A DNA stretch of 64,000 bases from Clostridium ljungdahlii (GTDB lineage Bacteria > Bacillota > Clostridia > Clostridiales > Clostridiaceae): positions 1 through 64,000 of the forward strand of contig NZ_LITT01000009.1 in the NCBI RefSeq assembly GCF_001636845.1. Direction: 5' to 3'. Made by a program: the position numbers and the translations under genes. Below are positions 52,485 to 62,815 of this stretch, piece by piece (positions within the stretch are counted from its first letter, which is position 1; each line of letters begins with the position of its first letter). Under the pieces are notes generated by a model that saw nothing but the letters and a program-made list of their open reading frames with translations, was not told where the DNA came from and searched no databases.

Positions 52485-53252
52485 TTATGCTTTTACAAAT
52501 CCGTATTTACGATTTATGGCATACTCTATCTTTTGGAACACAAGCTTATCAATCAAAAATCCTAGTAAAAGGATCACTACCATTACCGCAACAATCTCAT
52601 TTATATCATTATATTTCTTACCTTCAGTTAATATTTGTCCTAACCCATTCATTGAAGAAGCTATCATTTCCCCTGCTATTAAACCTCTCCATGCAAAAGC
52701 CCAACCTTGTCTCACTCCTGCTAAAATTACTGGAATAGATTCCGGAAAAATCACTTCCTTATATAAAGAAAATCCTCTAGCTCCTGCCATTTTCGCTACT
52801 CTAACGTATATAGGTGTAAAATTTTTAATACCACTTTCTATTGCCATAGACACTGCAAAAACTGACCCTATAATTATTACAAATAATATGGCCTTTTCAT
52901 TTAGTCCAAACCATAAAACTGCAAAGGGTACCCAGCACACATTAGGCATACTTTGAAGTCCTGCAATAAATTCACCTAGGCTATCCCTAATATATTTCAA
53001 CTTTACCATTAAAAGTCCTATTAGTGCTCCCAGAATAAGTGATATTAAAAAACCTATTACAAGTCTTCTCAAGCTTATAAGAATTGCAATTTCTAAAGTA
53101 TTATTTGCTATAAGTTCAATAATTCTTTCAAGCACCTTGACCATGGATGGAAAGCCACCAAACTTATAGGCCAATTCCCATATTACTATCAATATCACAT
53201 AGAATAGGATCTTGTTCCATACCCCACCTTTCATCAAAATCTGCTTTTGCAA
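52485..53252 (-). CDS. ssuC: Sulfonate/sulfate-ester-type ABC permease
   Basis: The 255-residue protein has about six membrane helices and the EAA-type loop (RVAKMAGARGFSLYKEVIFP) of SsuC/TauC permeases. It overlaps the ATPase gene by 89 bases, an unusually long overlap; the start may be the Met seven codons in (53234). The operon has no substrate-binding protein gene in this window. Confidence 0.85.
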   Translation of the reverse strand: MQKQILMKGGVWNKILFYVILIVIWELAYKFGGFPSMVKVLERIIELIANNTLEIAILISLRRLVIGFLISLILGALIGLLMVKLKYIRDSLGEFIAGLQSMPNVCWVPFAVLWFGLNEKAILFVIIIGSVFAVSMAIESGIKNFTPIYVRVAKMAGARGFSLYKEVIFPESIPVILAGVRQGWAFAWRGLIAGEMIASSMNGLGQILTEGKKYNDINEIVAVMVVILLLGFLIDKLVFQKIEYAINRKYGFVKA

Positions 53253-54003
53253 CCTTTTCCACCTCCCTTTTAAACTCTTTCATAATTGATGAAACCATAT
53301 AAGTTACATCAAGGCTATCTATCTTTCTAGGTCTTGCTAACTGTATTCTAAATTCTTTCTTTTCAGAATCCGGACTTGATGGCATTAAAATAACCCTATC
53401 GGCTAAAATTACTGCTTCCTCAATACTATGAGTTATAAATACTATAGTCTTTTTGGTATTCCGCCACATTTTCTGAGTTTCCATTCGAAGGATATCCCTT
53501 GTTTGGCTATCAAGAGCTGAGAAAGGTTCATCCATAAGAAGTATGTTAGAATCTAAGCAAAGTGCTCTAGCAATTGATACTTTTTGCTTCATTCCACCAG
53601 AAAGTTCACTAGCAAAAGCATCCTTAAATTTAATAAGATTCATCATTTTTAAATATCTAAGAGCTTTTTCTCTTCTTACATTTTTGGGAACTCCAGACAC
53701 TTTCATTCCAAACTCTACATTATCTATAACTTTTAACCATGGAAAAAGTGCATGCTCCTGGAATACAACAGCCCTGTCTGGTCCTGGTGAAGTTACTTCT
53801 TTTCCATCTAAAATAACTTTTCCACTACTAGGCTTTTCAAATCCAGCTATAATATTCAAAAGCGTGGATTTTCCACAACCTGAAGGACCTAAAACACATA
53901 CAAACTCCCCGTCTTTCACGGTTAAATCTATGCTTCTAAGTACCTCCAGTTCTGTATTATTTTTTTTATATTTTTTACTTAATCCCTCAATTACTAAACT
54001 CAA
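53164..54003 (-). CDS. ssuB: Sulfonate/sulfate-ester-type ABC ATPase
   Basis: The 279-residue ATPase has Walker A LGPSGCGKSTLLN, signature LSGGMKQKVSIARAL and Walker B ILLMDEPFSALD, and the FPWLKVIDNVEFG stretch typical of SsuB/TauB. It is the first gene after the S-box leader. It would import sulfur compounds such as sulfonates or sulfate for the downstream reduction genes. Confidence 0.88.
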   Translation of the reverse strand: MSLVIEGLSKKYKKNNTELEVLRSIDLTVKDGEFVCVLGPSGCGKSTLLNIIAGFEKPSSGKVILDGKEVTSPGPDRAVVFQEHALFPWLKVIDNVEFGMKVSGVPKNVRREKALRYLKMMNLIKFKDAFASELSGGMKQKVSIARALCLDSNILLMDEPFSALDSQTRDILRMETQKMWRNTKKTIVFITHSIEEAVILADRVILMPSSPDSEKKEFRIQLARPRKIDSLDVTYMVSSIMKEFKREVEKVAKADFDERWGMEQDPILCDIDSNMGIGL

Positions 54004-54320
54004 TTTCCTTCACCCTCTTTAATATTTAAAATGTATTAGAAAAGCCTTAGACCTCTATTTATCTTAATCCCTGAGGGTGCTTTTTTATTATTCCCCCCAG
54101 AATTTTAAACAAAAACTAAAATGTTTCCCAGCTTACTCTTAAACTTTATACTTCTTAATTTACTTGTACTTATTACTAATTTGGTAATAATTATAAACAA
54201 AAAAGCCAAGCTTCAACAAACTTAGAAAATCCACTAAAAACGAAAAAGTGTTTTCCAGTTCAAATGAAACTTGACCTCTAGTTTTTCTAGTCAGCCAACT
54301 AAAATATTAAATTTAACTAT
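54004..54320. other. Leader between the S-box terminator and ssuB
   Basis: The 317-base leader holds no ORF. It includes an AAGCTT-centred dyad near 54210 and a CCCTGAGGG near 54070, neither convincing as a terminator. A second regulatory element is possible but not shown. Confidence 0.4.
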
Positions 54321-54471
54321 TAAAAAACTTCCTATGAGGAAAGCACAGGAAGTTACATTCTCGTGTTTCTCATCTTTCAGGTTACTCCTGCTGGAATTAG
54401 CACCGTTAAATATAAAATATTCAGGTTGCCGGACATCATAGGGCCAGTCCCTCCGTCTCTCTCGATAAGAA
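54321..54471 (-). ncRNA. SAM-I (S-box) riboswitch with terminator
   Basis: The minus-strand aptamer (54367-54471) has the S-box conserved parts: CTTATCGAGAG opening P1, GGAGGGACTGGCCC, CCGGCAACC and GGTGCTAATTCC-GCAG. P1 is closed by TTCTTATC with GATGAGAA. A terminator stem (AACTTCCT/AGGAAGTT, 54326-54354) with a T run follows. SAM binding would stop transcription of ssuBC-aprAB-cysDN when methionine is ample. Confidence 0.95.
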
Positions 54472-54578
54472 GTTATTCAATTAATTTATACATATAATAT
54501 AACTTTTAGAATACTTTGTCAACATGAAATTTAAATTTTTACTTTCTATAGATAAAAATAATGTGTCTCTTCAATATA

Positions 54579-55757
54579 TCATAATACATTGTCATTTAGA
54601 AAAAATATATTTTCCATAGGCAAAAGTGCTGCCCCATATACAGCTGCATTTTCCCCCAGATTTGAAAACATCACATTGCACTGGCTTTCATCATAAAAGC
54701 TGTTATCCGTAAATATCTTTTTAATTAGTTCTTTTTCTATGAAATCCTTGTAAGGAAATATCTCACCACCTATAAGTATATTTTTAGGATCTAATGTCAA
54801 TATTATATTTTTAATGCCTTCAGCTAAAAAATCAATATATGTATTCAATACTGCTTTTGCTTTTAAATCCATTTCACTTCTCTTTAAAAAATCGTCCAAG
54901 TTTCCATTCACATCATCAAATGCTTCCCTGTATGCACCAAGTAGTGCCTTTTTAGAAGCATATAGCTCCCAGCACCCTTTTCTTCCACAATTACACCTTT
55001 TGCCATCTTTTACGATAGCCATATGCCCAAATTCACCTGCACGTTTATTAAATCCCTTATATACGTTGTTTGCTATAACTACACCTGTTCCAATACCTTC
55101 TGTAATAGATATAAAAACAAGGCTATTTTTCGCATCATTAAAATTAATAAATGTCTCTGCATAAGCTGACGCATTTGCTTCATTTTCTATAAAAATAGGA
55201 AATTTGAAATACCTCTCAAATTTTTTAAAAGATACATTTTTAAATCCCAAATTAGGTACATTTTTTAATAGGAGTTCTTTTTCATTTACCGTACCAGGTA
55301 AGGAAAATCCTATTCCGAGTATTTTATCCGGTGAAATATTAAAATTATTCACCAAATATTCAATAGCCTCTGCCGTTTTACAAATCACATCAGTAAAATC
55401 ATATAATTTTTCCGGCATACTAAAGTCTATTTCATGTATTATTTTAAAATTCAAATTTGTAAGTATAATTTTTACCTTATCTTTTGTAATCCACACTCCA
55501 AAAGAATATCTGCTGTCCGGCAGGAATTTGAGAATCGTAGGCTTCCTGCCACCAGTTGACTCTGCAACTCCAGCTTCCTCCAAAAAACCCTGTTCTATAA
55601 GTTCATTGCTGTTACTTATAACTGTTGGAATGCTTATATTAAGCTTTTGGGATATTTCCTGCTTTGTAAGTTTATTATTCCTATATAGCAAGTTCAATAT
55701 TTTTTTCTGATTTAATATTCTTATTGTTTCTTGATCTACTGATTTTAATCTACTCAT
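54579..55757 (-). CDS. xylR: ROK-family xylose repressor
   Basis: The 392-residue protein has an N-terminal winged HTH (RNNKLTKQEISQKLNISIPT) and a ROK sugar-binding domain with the zinc motif CNCGRKGCWE and GEFGHMAI. By its place beside the xylose operon it is XylR, which leaves its operators when xylose binds. The start is the ATG at 55757, six bases after GGTGGT; a longer form would have no ribosome site. Confidence 0.85.
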   Translation of the reverse strand: MSRLKSVDQETIRILNQKKILNLLYRNNKLTKQEISQKLNISIPTVISNSNELIEQGFLEEAGVAESTGGRKPTILKFLPDSRYSFGVWITKDKVKIILTNLNFKIIHEIDFSMPEKLYDFTDVICKTAEAIEYLVNNFNISPDKILGIGFSLPGTVNEKELLLKNVPNLGFKNVSFKKFERYFKFPIFIENEANASAYAETFINFNDAKNSLVFISITEGIGTGVVIANNVYKGFNKRAGEFGHMAIVKDGKRCNCGRKGCWELYASKKALLGAYREAFDDVNGNLDDFLKRSEMDLKAKAVLNTYIDFLAEGIKNIILTLDPKNILIGGEIFPYKDFIEKELIKKIFTDNSFYDESQCNVMFSNLGENAAVYGAALLPMENIFFLNDNVL

Positions 55758-55882
55758 CTTAGTACCACCAATCAAATTTTAAATTATCCCTATAATAATT
55801 TAATTATATCATTACTGTATGTAATTTTTAAGTAAACGTTATAAACAAGCATAAATTTGTGATTTTTTCTCTATATAAAACG

Positions 55883-55911
55883 GGTGTTGATGATTTTTTC
55901 ACATCAACACC
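55883..55911 (-). terminator. Terminator of the xylose operon
   Basis: GGTGTTGATG and CATCAACACC pair perfectly around a nine-base loop; on the minus strand CGTTTTAT follows. It separates xylT from xylR. Confidence 0.8.
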
Positions 55912-55947
55912 TAAAATTGCAGTTAACAAACATATTAAATAATCTTT

Positions 55948-57315
55948 TTAACTAACTTTCTTTCCTTGTTCACCAGCACGTACTCTAAGAGTAGTTTCAA
56001 TTTCTTCAAGTGATCGATTACGTGTTTCAAACACTTTGTAATGAACAAACCAAATTGCTACGAAACAAATAACTCCATAACCTATGAACAAATTACCAGT
56101 CCCAAAGAAGCTTAATAATGTTGGAAATGTTAATGATACTACCGCATTAGAAGCCCAGTTAACTACACTGCCAAATGAATTACCTAAGCCACGAATGTTT
56201 AATGGGAATACTTCACCAATCATAACCCACATTACAGGTCCCCAAGTAGCTGAAAAGAAAGCAATGTAAACGGTTAATGCAATAACACAAATAATTGAGC
56301 CAATAAATGAACCATTAGACAATTTCATTGAAAAGCTCATAATTAATAAAGAGACACCCATTCCAAGGCCACCATAAATCAACATCTTTTTACGATCAAT
56401 TTTATCCATAATAGCAACAGCTACAGCAGTAACAATGACATTAAAAATTCCAATTCCAATGTGAGCAAGTAAAGCTGCTTGAACACCAAAACCAACAGCA
56501 GTAAAAATAGTTGGTGCATAGTAGAGAACTGTATTACACCCCATAACTTGTTGGAAAATAGCTAAGCCAACAGCAATAACCAATGCTGGATGAACAAATT
56601 TGCCAAATAACTCGCTAAGTCCACCACTTTTAATTTCAGCTTGTTTCTTAATCTCAACAAGTTCAGCATCAACAGCTTTTTGATTATGTTCATTCATCTG
56701 ATCCAAAACTTCTTTGGCTTTATCAAGCTTTCCATCTTTAACTAAGTAACGAGGACTTTCTGGTAATACAAGAGCACCTAGGAAAAGTATTGCAGATGGA
56801 ATAGCCGCAAAGCCAAGCATCCAACGCCAACCACTATGTAAGCCTGAGAAACTGTAGTTAGTAATATAAGCTAATAAAATTCCACTCATAACCATTAATT
56901 GAAATAAGCTTGACATAGATCCACGTTTTTCAGCAGGTGATAATTCTGCTAAGTATGTTGGAATTAGTGCTGATGCAGAACCAACTGCCATACCAAGAAT
57001 AATACGTGATATAATAAGTGTACTAAATCCTATTGAAAATGCTGATCCAAGTGCTCCAATAAAGAAAATAACTGCCGATAATAAAATCAACTTTCTACGT
57101 CCATGCCTATCAGACATTGGTCCAATAATTGCAGCTCCAAGAACGGCTCCTACTAATACAGCACTAACAACCCACCCTTGCTGCCATGAATCAAGACTCA
57201 TTTGTTTTTGGATAAATAAGATTGCTCCTGAAATAACTCCAGTATCATAACCAAATAAAAGACCGCCAAGTGCACCAAAAACATATACCACCGCACTATT
57301 AATTTTTACATTCAT
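55948..57315 (-). CDS. xylT: Sugar porter (MFS), probable xylose transporter
   Basis: The 455-residue transporter has twelve helices and the sugar-porter signatures GALGGLLFGYDTGVISGA, DRHGRRK, PESPRYL and the second DRIGR-like DKIDRKK. It is closest in look to proton-coupled pentose porters such as XylT/XylE/AraE. The start is the ATG at 57315, nine bases after AGAGGAG. It is the last gene of xylA-xylB-galM-xylT, so it is the likely xylose uptake system. Confidence 0.88.
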   Translation of the reverse strand: MNVKINSAVVYVFGALGGLLFGYDTGVISGAILFIQKQMSLDSWQQGWVVSAVLVGAVLGAAIIGPMSDRHGRRKLILLSAVIFFIGALGSAFSIGFSTLIISRIILGMAVGSASALIPTYLAELSPAEKRGSMSSLFQLMVMSGILLAYITNYSFSGLHSGWRWMLGFAAIPSAILFLGALVLPESPRYLVKDGKLDKAKEVLDQMNEHNQKAVDAELVEIKKQAEIKSGGLSELFGKFVHPALVIAVGLAIFQQVMGCNTVLYYAPTIFTAVGFGVQAALLAHIGIGIFNVIVTAVAVAIMDKIDRKKMLIYGGLGMGVSLLIMSFSMKLSNGSFIGSIICVIALTVYIAFFSATWGPVMWVMIGEVFPLNIRGLGNSFGSVVNWASNAVVSLTFPTLLSFFGTGNLFIGYGVICFVAIWFVHYKVFETRNRSLEEIETTLRVRAGEQGKKVS

Positions 57316-57337
57316 TAAACCCATCTCCTCTTTTAAT

Positions 57338-58399
57338 TTATATAGTCAAAAATTTATATATTGTCGTATGCCTATACTTTTCTCCTACCTTTAATACAGG
57401 TGATGGAAAATTATTATGATTTAATGCATCAGGAAAATATTGAGTTTCAAGACACAATCCACTATTTTTAGTGTAGCAAGTATCTTCCTTACAATTTTCA
57501 AATTCATTTAAATAATTTCCCGTATAAAATTGTACTCCTGGTTTAGTCGTATACACTTTCATAACTCTTCCACTATGAGGATCAAGAACCTCTGCTGCCA
57601 TTTCTAGACTTTTTCCCTTTTTATTTAATATCCAATTATGATCATATCCATTTCCATAAATCATTTGGTCATATTTACTTGATATATTTTTACCTATCGT
57701 AGTCAACTTTCTAAAATCCATAGGTGTATTCTCTACAAACCTTATTTCACCTGTAGGAACGCTTTCCTTATCATTAGCTGTAAATTTATCTGAATTTATC
57801 ATTACTTCATGATCCAATATGCTTTTAGACAGATGCCCTGACAAATTGAAGTATGAATGGTTCGTAAAATTAACCACCGTATCCTTATCTGAAACTGCAA
57901 AATAATCAATTCTGAGTTCATTGTCTCTTTTAATCGTATACACAACTTTAACATTAAGGTTACCTGGATATCCTTCTTCTCCATCTTTACTCATGTATGA
58001 TAATTCAAGACATTCACTTCCATCGTCATCTACATATGTCCTCGGTGTCCATAAAACTTTATCAAATCCTACTTTTCCTCCATGAAGCTGATTTTCTCCT
58101 TCATTTTTAGTCAAACTATATACTTTATCATTTATCTTAATTTCCGCACCTTTTATTCTATTTGCATTACGTCCTATAATTGCTCCAAAGAAAAACTTTC
58201 CTTTTATATATCCCTCTAAATTCTTATACCCTAGTACAATATCATCAAGCTTGCCTTCCTTATCCGGCACCGTAAGAGAAATCACTCTTCCACCATAGTT
58301 TGAAATTTTAACACTCATACTATTCTCATTAGACAGTGTAAATATATATGCTTCTTTGTCTTTAGATACCTTTCCAAAAACTTCTTTCATAATCCCCAT
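57338..58399 (-). CDS. galM: Aldose 1-epimerase (mutarotase)
   Basis: The 353-residue enzyme interconverts alpha and beta sugar anomers, feeding the alpha-xylose form to xylose isomerase. Catalytic and binding residues typical of the family are visible: GRNANRIKGA, the His in NFTNHSYFNLSG, and the C-terminal CLETQYFPDALN. It lies between xylB and xylT with short gaps, and starts behind AAGGAG. Confidence 0.9.
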   Translation of the reverse strand: MGIMKEVFGKVSKDKEAYIFTLSNENSMSVKISNYGGRVISLTVPDKEGKLDDIVLGYKNLEGYIKGKFFFGAIIGRNANRIKGAEIKINDKVYSLTKNEGENQLHGGKVGFDKVLWTPRTYVDDDGSECLELSYMSKDGEEGYPGNLNVKVVYTIKRDNELRIDYFAVSDKDTVVNFTNHSYFNLSGHLSKSILDHEVMINSDKFTANDKESVPTGEIRFVENTPMDFRKLTTIGKNISSKYDQMIYGNGYDHNWILNKKGKSLEMAAEVLDPHSGRVMKVYTTKPGVQFYTGNYLNEFENCKEDTCYTKNSGLCLETQYFPDALNHNNFPSPVLKVGEKYRHTTIYKFLTI

Positions 58400-58414
58400 A
58401 ATAATAAGATCTCC

Positions 58415-59917
58415 TTATATGGATAAGTTATCTATTTCTTTAAACTTATCTTTTAAACAACTATATAAAGATGAATAAACTTTATATAGTTTATCATACT
58501 TTTCAACATTTTCTCTTATAGGCTGTATTTTATCCGTTGTCTTTATCAAAGCTTTACATGCCTCATCTACTGAATTAAAAAGTTTACATCCAACTGCTGC
58601 AAGTATTGCTGCACCATAAGCTGGACCTTCCTTTGAATTTATAATACTTACATTTAAGTTGAAAACATCTGCAATTATCTGCCTCCAAAGCTTACTCTTA
58701 GAACCTCCGCCGCTTATTCTTACTTCCTTCATATCAACATTTAAGTTTTTAAGTATTTCAAGTGAATCTCTAAGAGCAAAAGATACTCCTTCCAAAATGG
58801 ATCTTGTCATATCTCCTCTTTTATGTGTCACATTTAATCCAATAAAACTTCCCTTTGCACAAGGATCGTTATAAGGTGTTCTCTCCCCTATTAAATAAGG
58901 TGAAAAGAATAACTTATTACTTCCTACAGGAGAACTTTCTGCTTCTGAAAGTAATTTTTCAAATACATCTCCACCTATATCTGAATTAACATTATCAACC
59001 CACCATTTAAGGCTTGATGCTGCAGATAGTATTACACCCATTTGATGCCACTTGCCATTGGCATGGCAAAATGAATGAAGCCTATTTTCCTTATCTACAT
59101 AAAACTTTTCACTTGATGCAAAGACAACACCAGATGTTCCAAGTGCTACAGATAATACTCCAGAATCAACTGTTCCAGTACCTATAGCTCCAGCTGCCTG
59201 GTCACCTGCTCCAGCTATTACTTTTGTAGATGTTGAAAGTCCAGTTTCACTTGATACTTCTTCTGAGACATTACCTACAACTTCATAGGATTCATAAACT
59301 TTAGGTAAAACATCTTCTTTTATCTCAAGTAAATCTAATACTTCGTTAGACCATTTTCTATTTTTCACATCAAACATTACTGTTCCAGAAGCATCAGACA
59401 CATCAGATGCAAATTTCCCGGTAAGTTTAAAACTTATATAGTCTTTAGGAAGCATCATATGTGCTATTTTAGCATATATATCTGGTTTATTTTCTTTAAC
59501 CCAAAGTACTTTTGGAAGTGTAAAACCAGTCAGGGCCATGTTACCAGTATACTTTGAAAGTTTATCTTGTCCAAATTCTTTATTTAAGTAATCACACTGT
59601 TTTTGTGTCCTTTGATCACACCACAATATGGCCGGCATTAAAACCTTACTTTTACTGTCAAGAATTACAAGTCCATGCATTTGTCCACTAAAACTTATGC
59701 CTCTAATAGTTTCTGGTTTTATATTATGATTATTTATAAGTTCTCTAATTCCATCTTTAGTACTATTCCACCAATCATCAGGATTTTGTTCTGCCCATCC
59801 GACCTGAGGATAACTTATACCATAGTCTTTAGATACACTGGTTAAAAGTTCACCTTTTTCATTCATTATGATAAGCTTTACAGAAGAAGTCCCTAAATCA
59901 ATTCCTAAAAAATTCAC
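58415..59917 (-). CDS. xylB: Xylulokinase
   Basis: The 500-residue FGGY kinase phosphorylates xylulose to xylulose 5-phosphate. Family parts: NFLGIDLGTSSVKLII at the N-terminus, GQMHGLV, GAGDQAAGAIGTG, GERTPYNDP and RISGGGSKSKLWRQI. I choose the GTG at 59917, which follows AGAAGAG and puts the protein's first strand at the N-terminus; an ATG six codons further upstream (59935) has no ribosome site. Confidence 0.92.
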   Translation of the reverse strand: MNFLGIDLGTSSVKLIIMNEKGELLTSVSKDYGISYPQVGWAEQNPDDWWNSTKDGIRELINNHNIKPETIRGISFSGQMHGLVILDSKSKVLMPAILWCDQRTQKQCDYLNKEFGQDKLSKYTGNMALTGFTLPKVLWVKENKPDIYAKIAHMMLPKDYISFKLTGKFASDVSDASGTVMFDVKNRKWSNEVLDLLEIKEDVLPKVYESYEVVGNVSEEVSSETGLSTSTKVIAGAGDQAAGAIGTGTVDSGVLSVALGTSGVVFASSEKFYVDKENRLHSFCHANGKWHQMGVILSAASSLKWWVDNVNSDIGGDVFEKLLSEAESSPVGSNKLFFSPYLIGERTPYNDPCAKGSFIGLNVTHKRGDMTRSILEGVSFALRDSLEILKNLNVDMKEVRISGGGSKSKLWRQIIADVFNLNVSIINSKEGPAYGAAILAAVGCKLFNSVDEACKALIKTTDKIQPIRENVEKYDKLYKVYSSLYSCLKDKFKEIDNLSI

Positions 59918-59992
59918 AGTAATCTCTTCTTTCATGAAATTATTGGTATTTCAGTAGAGGCAGTTTAAAACCACCCCTACATGTTTTAAATT

Positions 59993-61315
59993 CTATTTAT
60001 TCTCAAGTATATATTGATTTACTACTGATTCTAAATATTCTTGTCTTCCTGATTTATTATTTATATCATTATTTCCCAAAGCATATTTTTCTAATTCCTC
60101 AAATCCTACTTTGCCATCTACTATGTCTTTACCTATCCCTGTAGAAAAGCTTGAATATCTTTCTTTAATAAAGTTTTCAATAGGAGCATCTTGTAATAAT
60201 TTATATGCCACTCTAAGTCCTTTAGCGAAACTATCCATTCCTGCTATATATGCTAAGAATAAATCTTCTGGTTCAAAAGATGCTCTTCTTACCTTTGCAT
60301 CAAAGTTTAATCCTCCTGGTGCTATACCGCCATTTTTAAGTACTTCGTACATTGATAATGTTGTATCGTATACATTTGTAGGAAATTGATCTGTATCCCA
60401 TCCAAGATGTGGATCTCCCTGGTTTGCATCTAAGCTTCCAAGTGCATTATTATTTCTTGCTAAGCATATTTCATGCTGGAAAGTATGTCCTGCTAAAGTA
60501 GCATGATTTGCTTCAATATTTATCTTGAAGTAATCTTCTAGCTTGTACTTTCTTAAGAATCCTAAAACAGTTGCTACATCAAAATCATACTGATGTTTTG
60601 TAGGCTCCTTTGGCTTTGGTTCTATAAGAAATTGTCCTTTAAATCCTATTTTCTTTGCATAATCTACTGCCATCTGTAATATTCTAGCAAAGTTGTCCAT
60701 TTCAAATCCCATGTCAGTATTTAGAAGTGTTTCATATCCTTCTCTTCCACCCCAAAATACATAGTTTTCTCCACCTAATTCATTTGTAACTTCTATTGCT
60801 TTTTTTAGCTGTGCTGCTGAATAAGCATAAACATTTGCATTACATGTAGTTCCAGCACCATGTACAAATCTTGGGTTATTAAATAAGTTAGCCGTACCCC
60901 ATAATAACTTTTTATTGTTCTTTTTCATTAAGTCCTTACACATTGCTACTATTTCATCTAAATTTTTATTTGTTTCTGCAAGGTCTTTTCCTTCAGGCGC
61001 TATATCTCTATCATGGAAACAAAAATAATCTATATCTAGCTTGTTCATAAATTCAAATGCTGCTTCCATTCTTGCTTTAGCAAGCTCCATTTTATCGTTT
61101 ACATTATCCCATGGTCTAACCATTGTTCCTGATCCAAACTGATCAGTTCCATTAGCAGTTAATGTATGCCAGTAAGACATTGAAAATCTTAAATGATCTC
61201 TCATCTTTTTTCCGCCAATTACTTCATCAGGATTATAATATTTAAATGAGTAAGGATTTTTCGAATCCGGTCCTTCATAATTTATTTTAGATACATTATT
61301 AAAGTACTCTTTCAT
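59993..61315 (-). CDS. xylA: Xylose isomerase
   Basis: The 440-residue class II enzyme converts xylose to xylulose. The catalytic His101/Asp104 pair ([11 protein letters not shown]), the metal-binding [18 protein letters not shown] and [14 protein letters not shown] segments are all present. The start is the ATG at 61315, seven bases after AAGGAG. It is the first gene of the operon, with a promoter at 61347-61375. Confidence 0.95.
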   Translation of the reverse strand: MKEYFNNVSKINYEGPDSKNPYSFKYYNPDEVIGGKKMRDHLRFSMSYWHTLTANGTDQFGSGTMVRPWDNVNDKMELAKARMEAAFEFMNKLDIDYFCFHDRDIAPEGKDLAETNKNLDEIVAMCKDLMKKNNKKLLWGTANLFNNPRFVHGAGTTCNANVYAYSAAQLKKAIEVTNELGGENYVFWGGREGYETLLNTDMGFEMDNFARILQMAVDYAKKIGFKGQFLIEPKPKEPTKHQYDFDVATVLGFLRKYKLEDYFKINIEANHATLAGHTFQHEICLARNNNALGSLDANQGDPHLGWDTDQFPTNVYDTTLSMYEVLKNGGIAPGGLNFDAKVRRASFEPEDLFLAYIAGMDSFAKGLRVAYKLLQDAPIENFIKERYSSFSTGIGKDIVDGKVGFEELEKYALGNNDINNKSGRQEYLESVVNQYILENK

Positions 61316-61346
61316 CACAATCACTCCTTATTTTATTGTTGAATCT

Positions 61347-61375
61347 AGTATAACACCTTATTAAAACTTTTTCAA
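61347..61375 (-). promoter_or_regulatory. Promoter of the xylose operon
   Basis: Minus strand TTGAAA and TATACT are separated by 17 bases, about 30 bases before xylA. XylR would be expected to act nearby, but I see no clear palindrome. Confidence 0.7.
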
Positions 61376-61454
61376 GTGCCTTTATAAAGTTATCTTATTA
61401 ACATACTTTCCTTATATTTTACATATGTGCTATATTATTAGTCTGAAATATAGT

Positions 61455-61492
61455 AAAAAGGTAGCTTTATACTCAATAAAGCTACCTTTTAA
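61455..61492 (-). terminator. Terminator of the queuosine-salvage pair
   Basis: AAAAGGTAGCTTTA pairs perfectly with TAAAGCTACCTTTT. It lies after the queT stop and can work in both directions. Confidence 0.88.
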
Positions 61493-61505
61493 AGGGCTAA
61501 TATTA

Positions 61506-62012
61506 CTAATTAAATTTTATATTATCTATTTTCTTATTAGGAAATTTTATCTTCATTCTATCCAAAAATGCAGTATTTTTAAAAATCTTTCTAAATACAA
61601 AATACCCCAAAACCATAACTATAAGTTCCCCTAATGCCTGAGTAAAAAATGTGTAGAAAAAAGGTACTTTATAAAGTACATGAAGTTCCTCTGCTATAAT
61701 TGCACTTCCTAAAACAGGCCATATAATTGAAACAAGCATATTTTTCGTTTTCCACATTGCATAAGTTGCCAAAAGAGTAGCAAAGCTTCCAACAAACACA
61801 TCCACTATACTAAAGCTATAAAAATTTGCAACAGCACATCCTACAGTTAGTGAAATTATATAAAATGGATCTATAAAAGCCAGGAAATTAAGCATTTCAC
61901 TAACTCTAAGCCCTATTGGCCCCCAATAAGAAAGCTGTCCTAGTGCAATAGTTGAAACTATGTATATTGCAGCTACTATAGCTATTTTTACTAATTTATT
62001 AGTTCTACTCAT
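61506..62012 (-). CDS. queT: QueT-family queuosine precursor transporter
   Basis: The 168-residue membrane protein has five to six helices and the QueT/ECF substrate-binding look (LSYWGPIGLRVSEMLNFLAF, then GCAVANFYS, then GELIVMVLGYF). QueT proteins take up queuosine precursors such as preQ1 or queuine, often with an ECF energy module encoded elsewhere. It overlaps the radical-SAM gene by eight bases and is under the same preQ1 riboswitch. Confidence 0.88.
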   Translation of the reverse strand: MSRTNKLVKIAIVAAIYIVSTIALGQLSYWGPIGLRVSEMLNFLAFIDPFYIISLTVGCAVANFYSFSIVDVFVGSFATLLATYAMWKTKNMLVSIIWPVLGSAIIAEELHVLYKVPFFYTFFTQALGELIVMVLGYFVFRKIFKNTAFLDRMKIKFPNKKIDNIKFN

Positions 62013-62754
62013 TTATTTTGCCTCCAACTCCATCTAAATTCGCACCACATCTAGTATCTATATCATCTAATATCTCCACTCTATCATAATAGTTAGTCTG
62101 AAGAGATTGGAACAAATGGCTATGATAAAACTCCTCTATGAGCTCATTGTCTCTCTTTACTTTTGTAGTATTTTCACAAAATATATTTATTGTAACTCTT
62201 TCAAAATATTTTAGTGCCAATTCTACATCTCTTTGTAATTCCGTAATATTTTGTCCAACCATACCAAAGAGTAAGTTAACCCAATCAAAATTTTTAAATT
62301 CACATGCTTTTCTATCCCCTATTCCTTTATTTAGCACATTTTCTCTGTAACTTATATCAAAGCTCTCTGCTCCTACTATAAATTTTAATTCTGTAGGTCT
62401 AAATTGTTCTCTAAATAGTTTTATATCATTTTCATATTTAACATGACTTTCCATAATCAGCTGTCTTATATTTTTATTTCTACATAATTTAATAAGCTCA
62501 AATACAGTGGCAGTATCTAGTTCACTGGCACTTCCAGAATTCATTATCTGAAGTACACCATATTTCCCCGTAACTTTTTCAAGCACTTTATGATTCAATT
62601 TATGATTTCTAAAGGCATTGTAATCCTCATCCAGATGGTAATCACAAAATATGCAGTTTCCCCAAAAGCATCCGCTGCCCCTTAGAAGCACTACTTCCCT
62701 AGGCAGCCTTTTAGTAACCTGCCCATATCTTTTTAACTTTGGTAAACGATTCAT
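62005..62754 (-). CDS. queL: Radical-SAM enzyme, queuine-lyase (QueL)-like
   Basis: The 249-residue protein has cluster Cys29, Cys34 and Cys37 (SGCFWGNCIFCDYH), spacing CX4CX2C instead of the usual CX3CX2C. The following LQIMNSGSASELD and LIMESHVKYE segments fit a small radical-SAM barrel. A preQ1 riboswitch in front and QueT behind place it in queuosine salvage, where the known radical-SAM enzyme QueL cleaves queuine to preQ1. The assignment rests on context and general look, not alignment. Confidence 0.65.
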   Translation of the reverse strand: MNRLPKLKRYGQVTKRLPREVVLLRGSGCFWGNCIFCDYHLDEDYNAFRNHKLNHKVLEKVTGKYGVLQIMNSGSASELDTATVFELIKLCRNKNIRQLIMESHVKYENDIKLFREQFRPTELKFIVGAESFDISYRENVLNKGIGDRKACEFKNFDWVNLLFGMVGQNITELQRDVELALKYFERVTINIFCENTTKVKRDNELIEEFYHSHLFQSLQTNYYDRVEILDDIDTRCGANLDGVGGKINE

Positions 62755-62815
62755 TTAACTTGTCCTCCTTGAATTTGAAAAGATGCATATAAGAAATGGA
62801 ACTATCCTGGACGTG

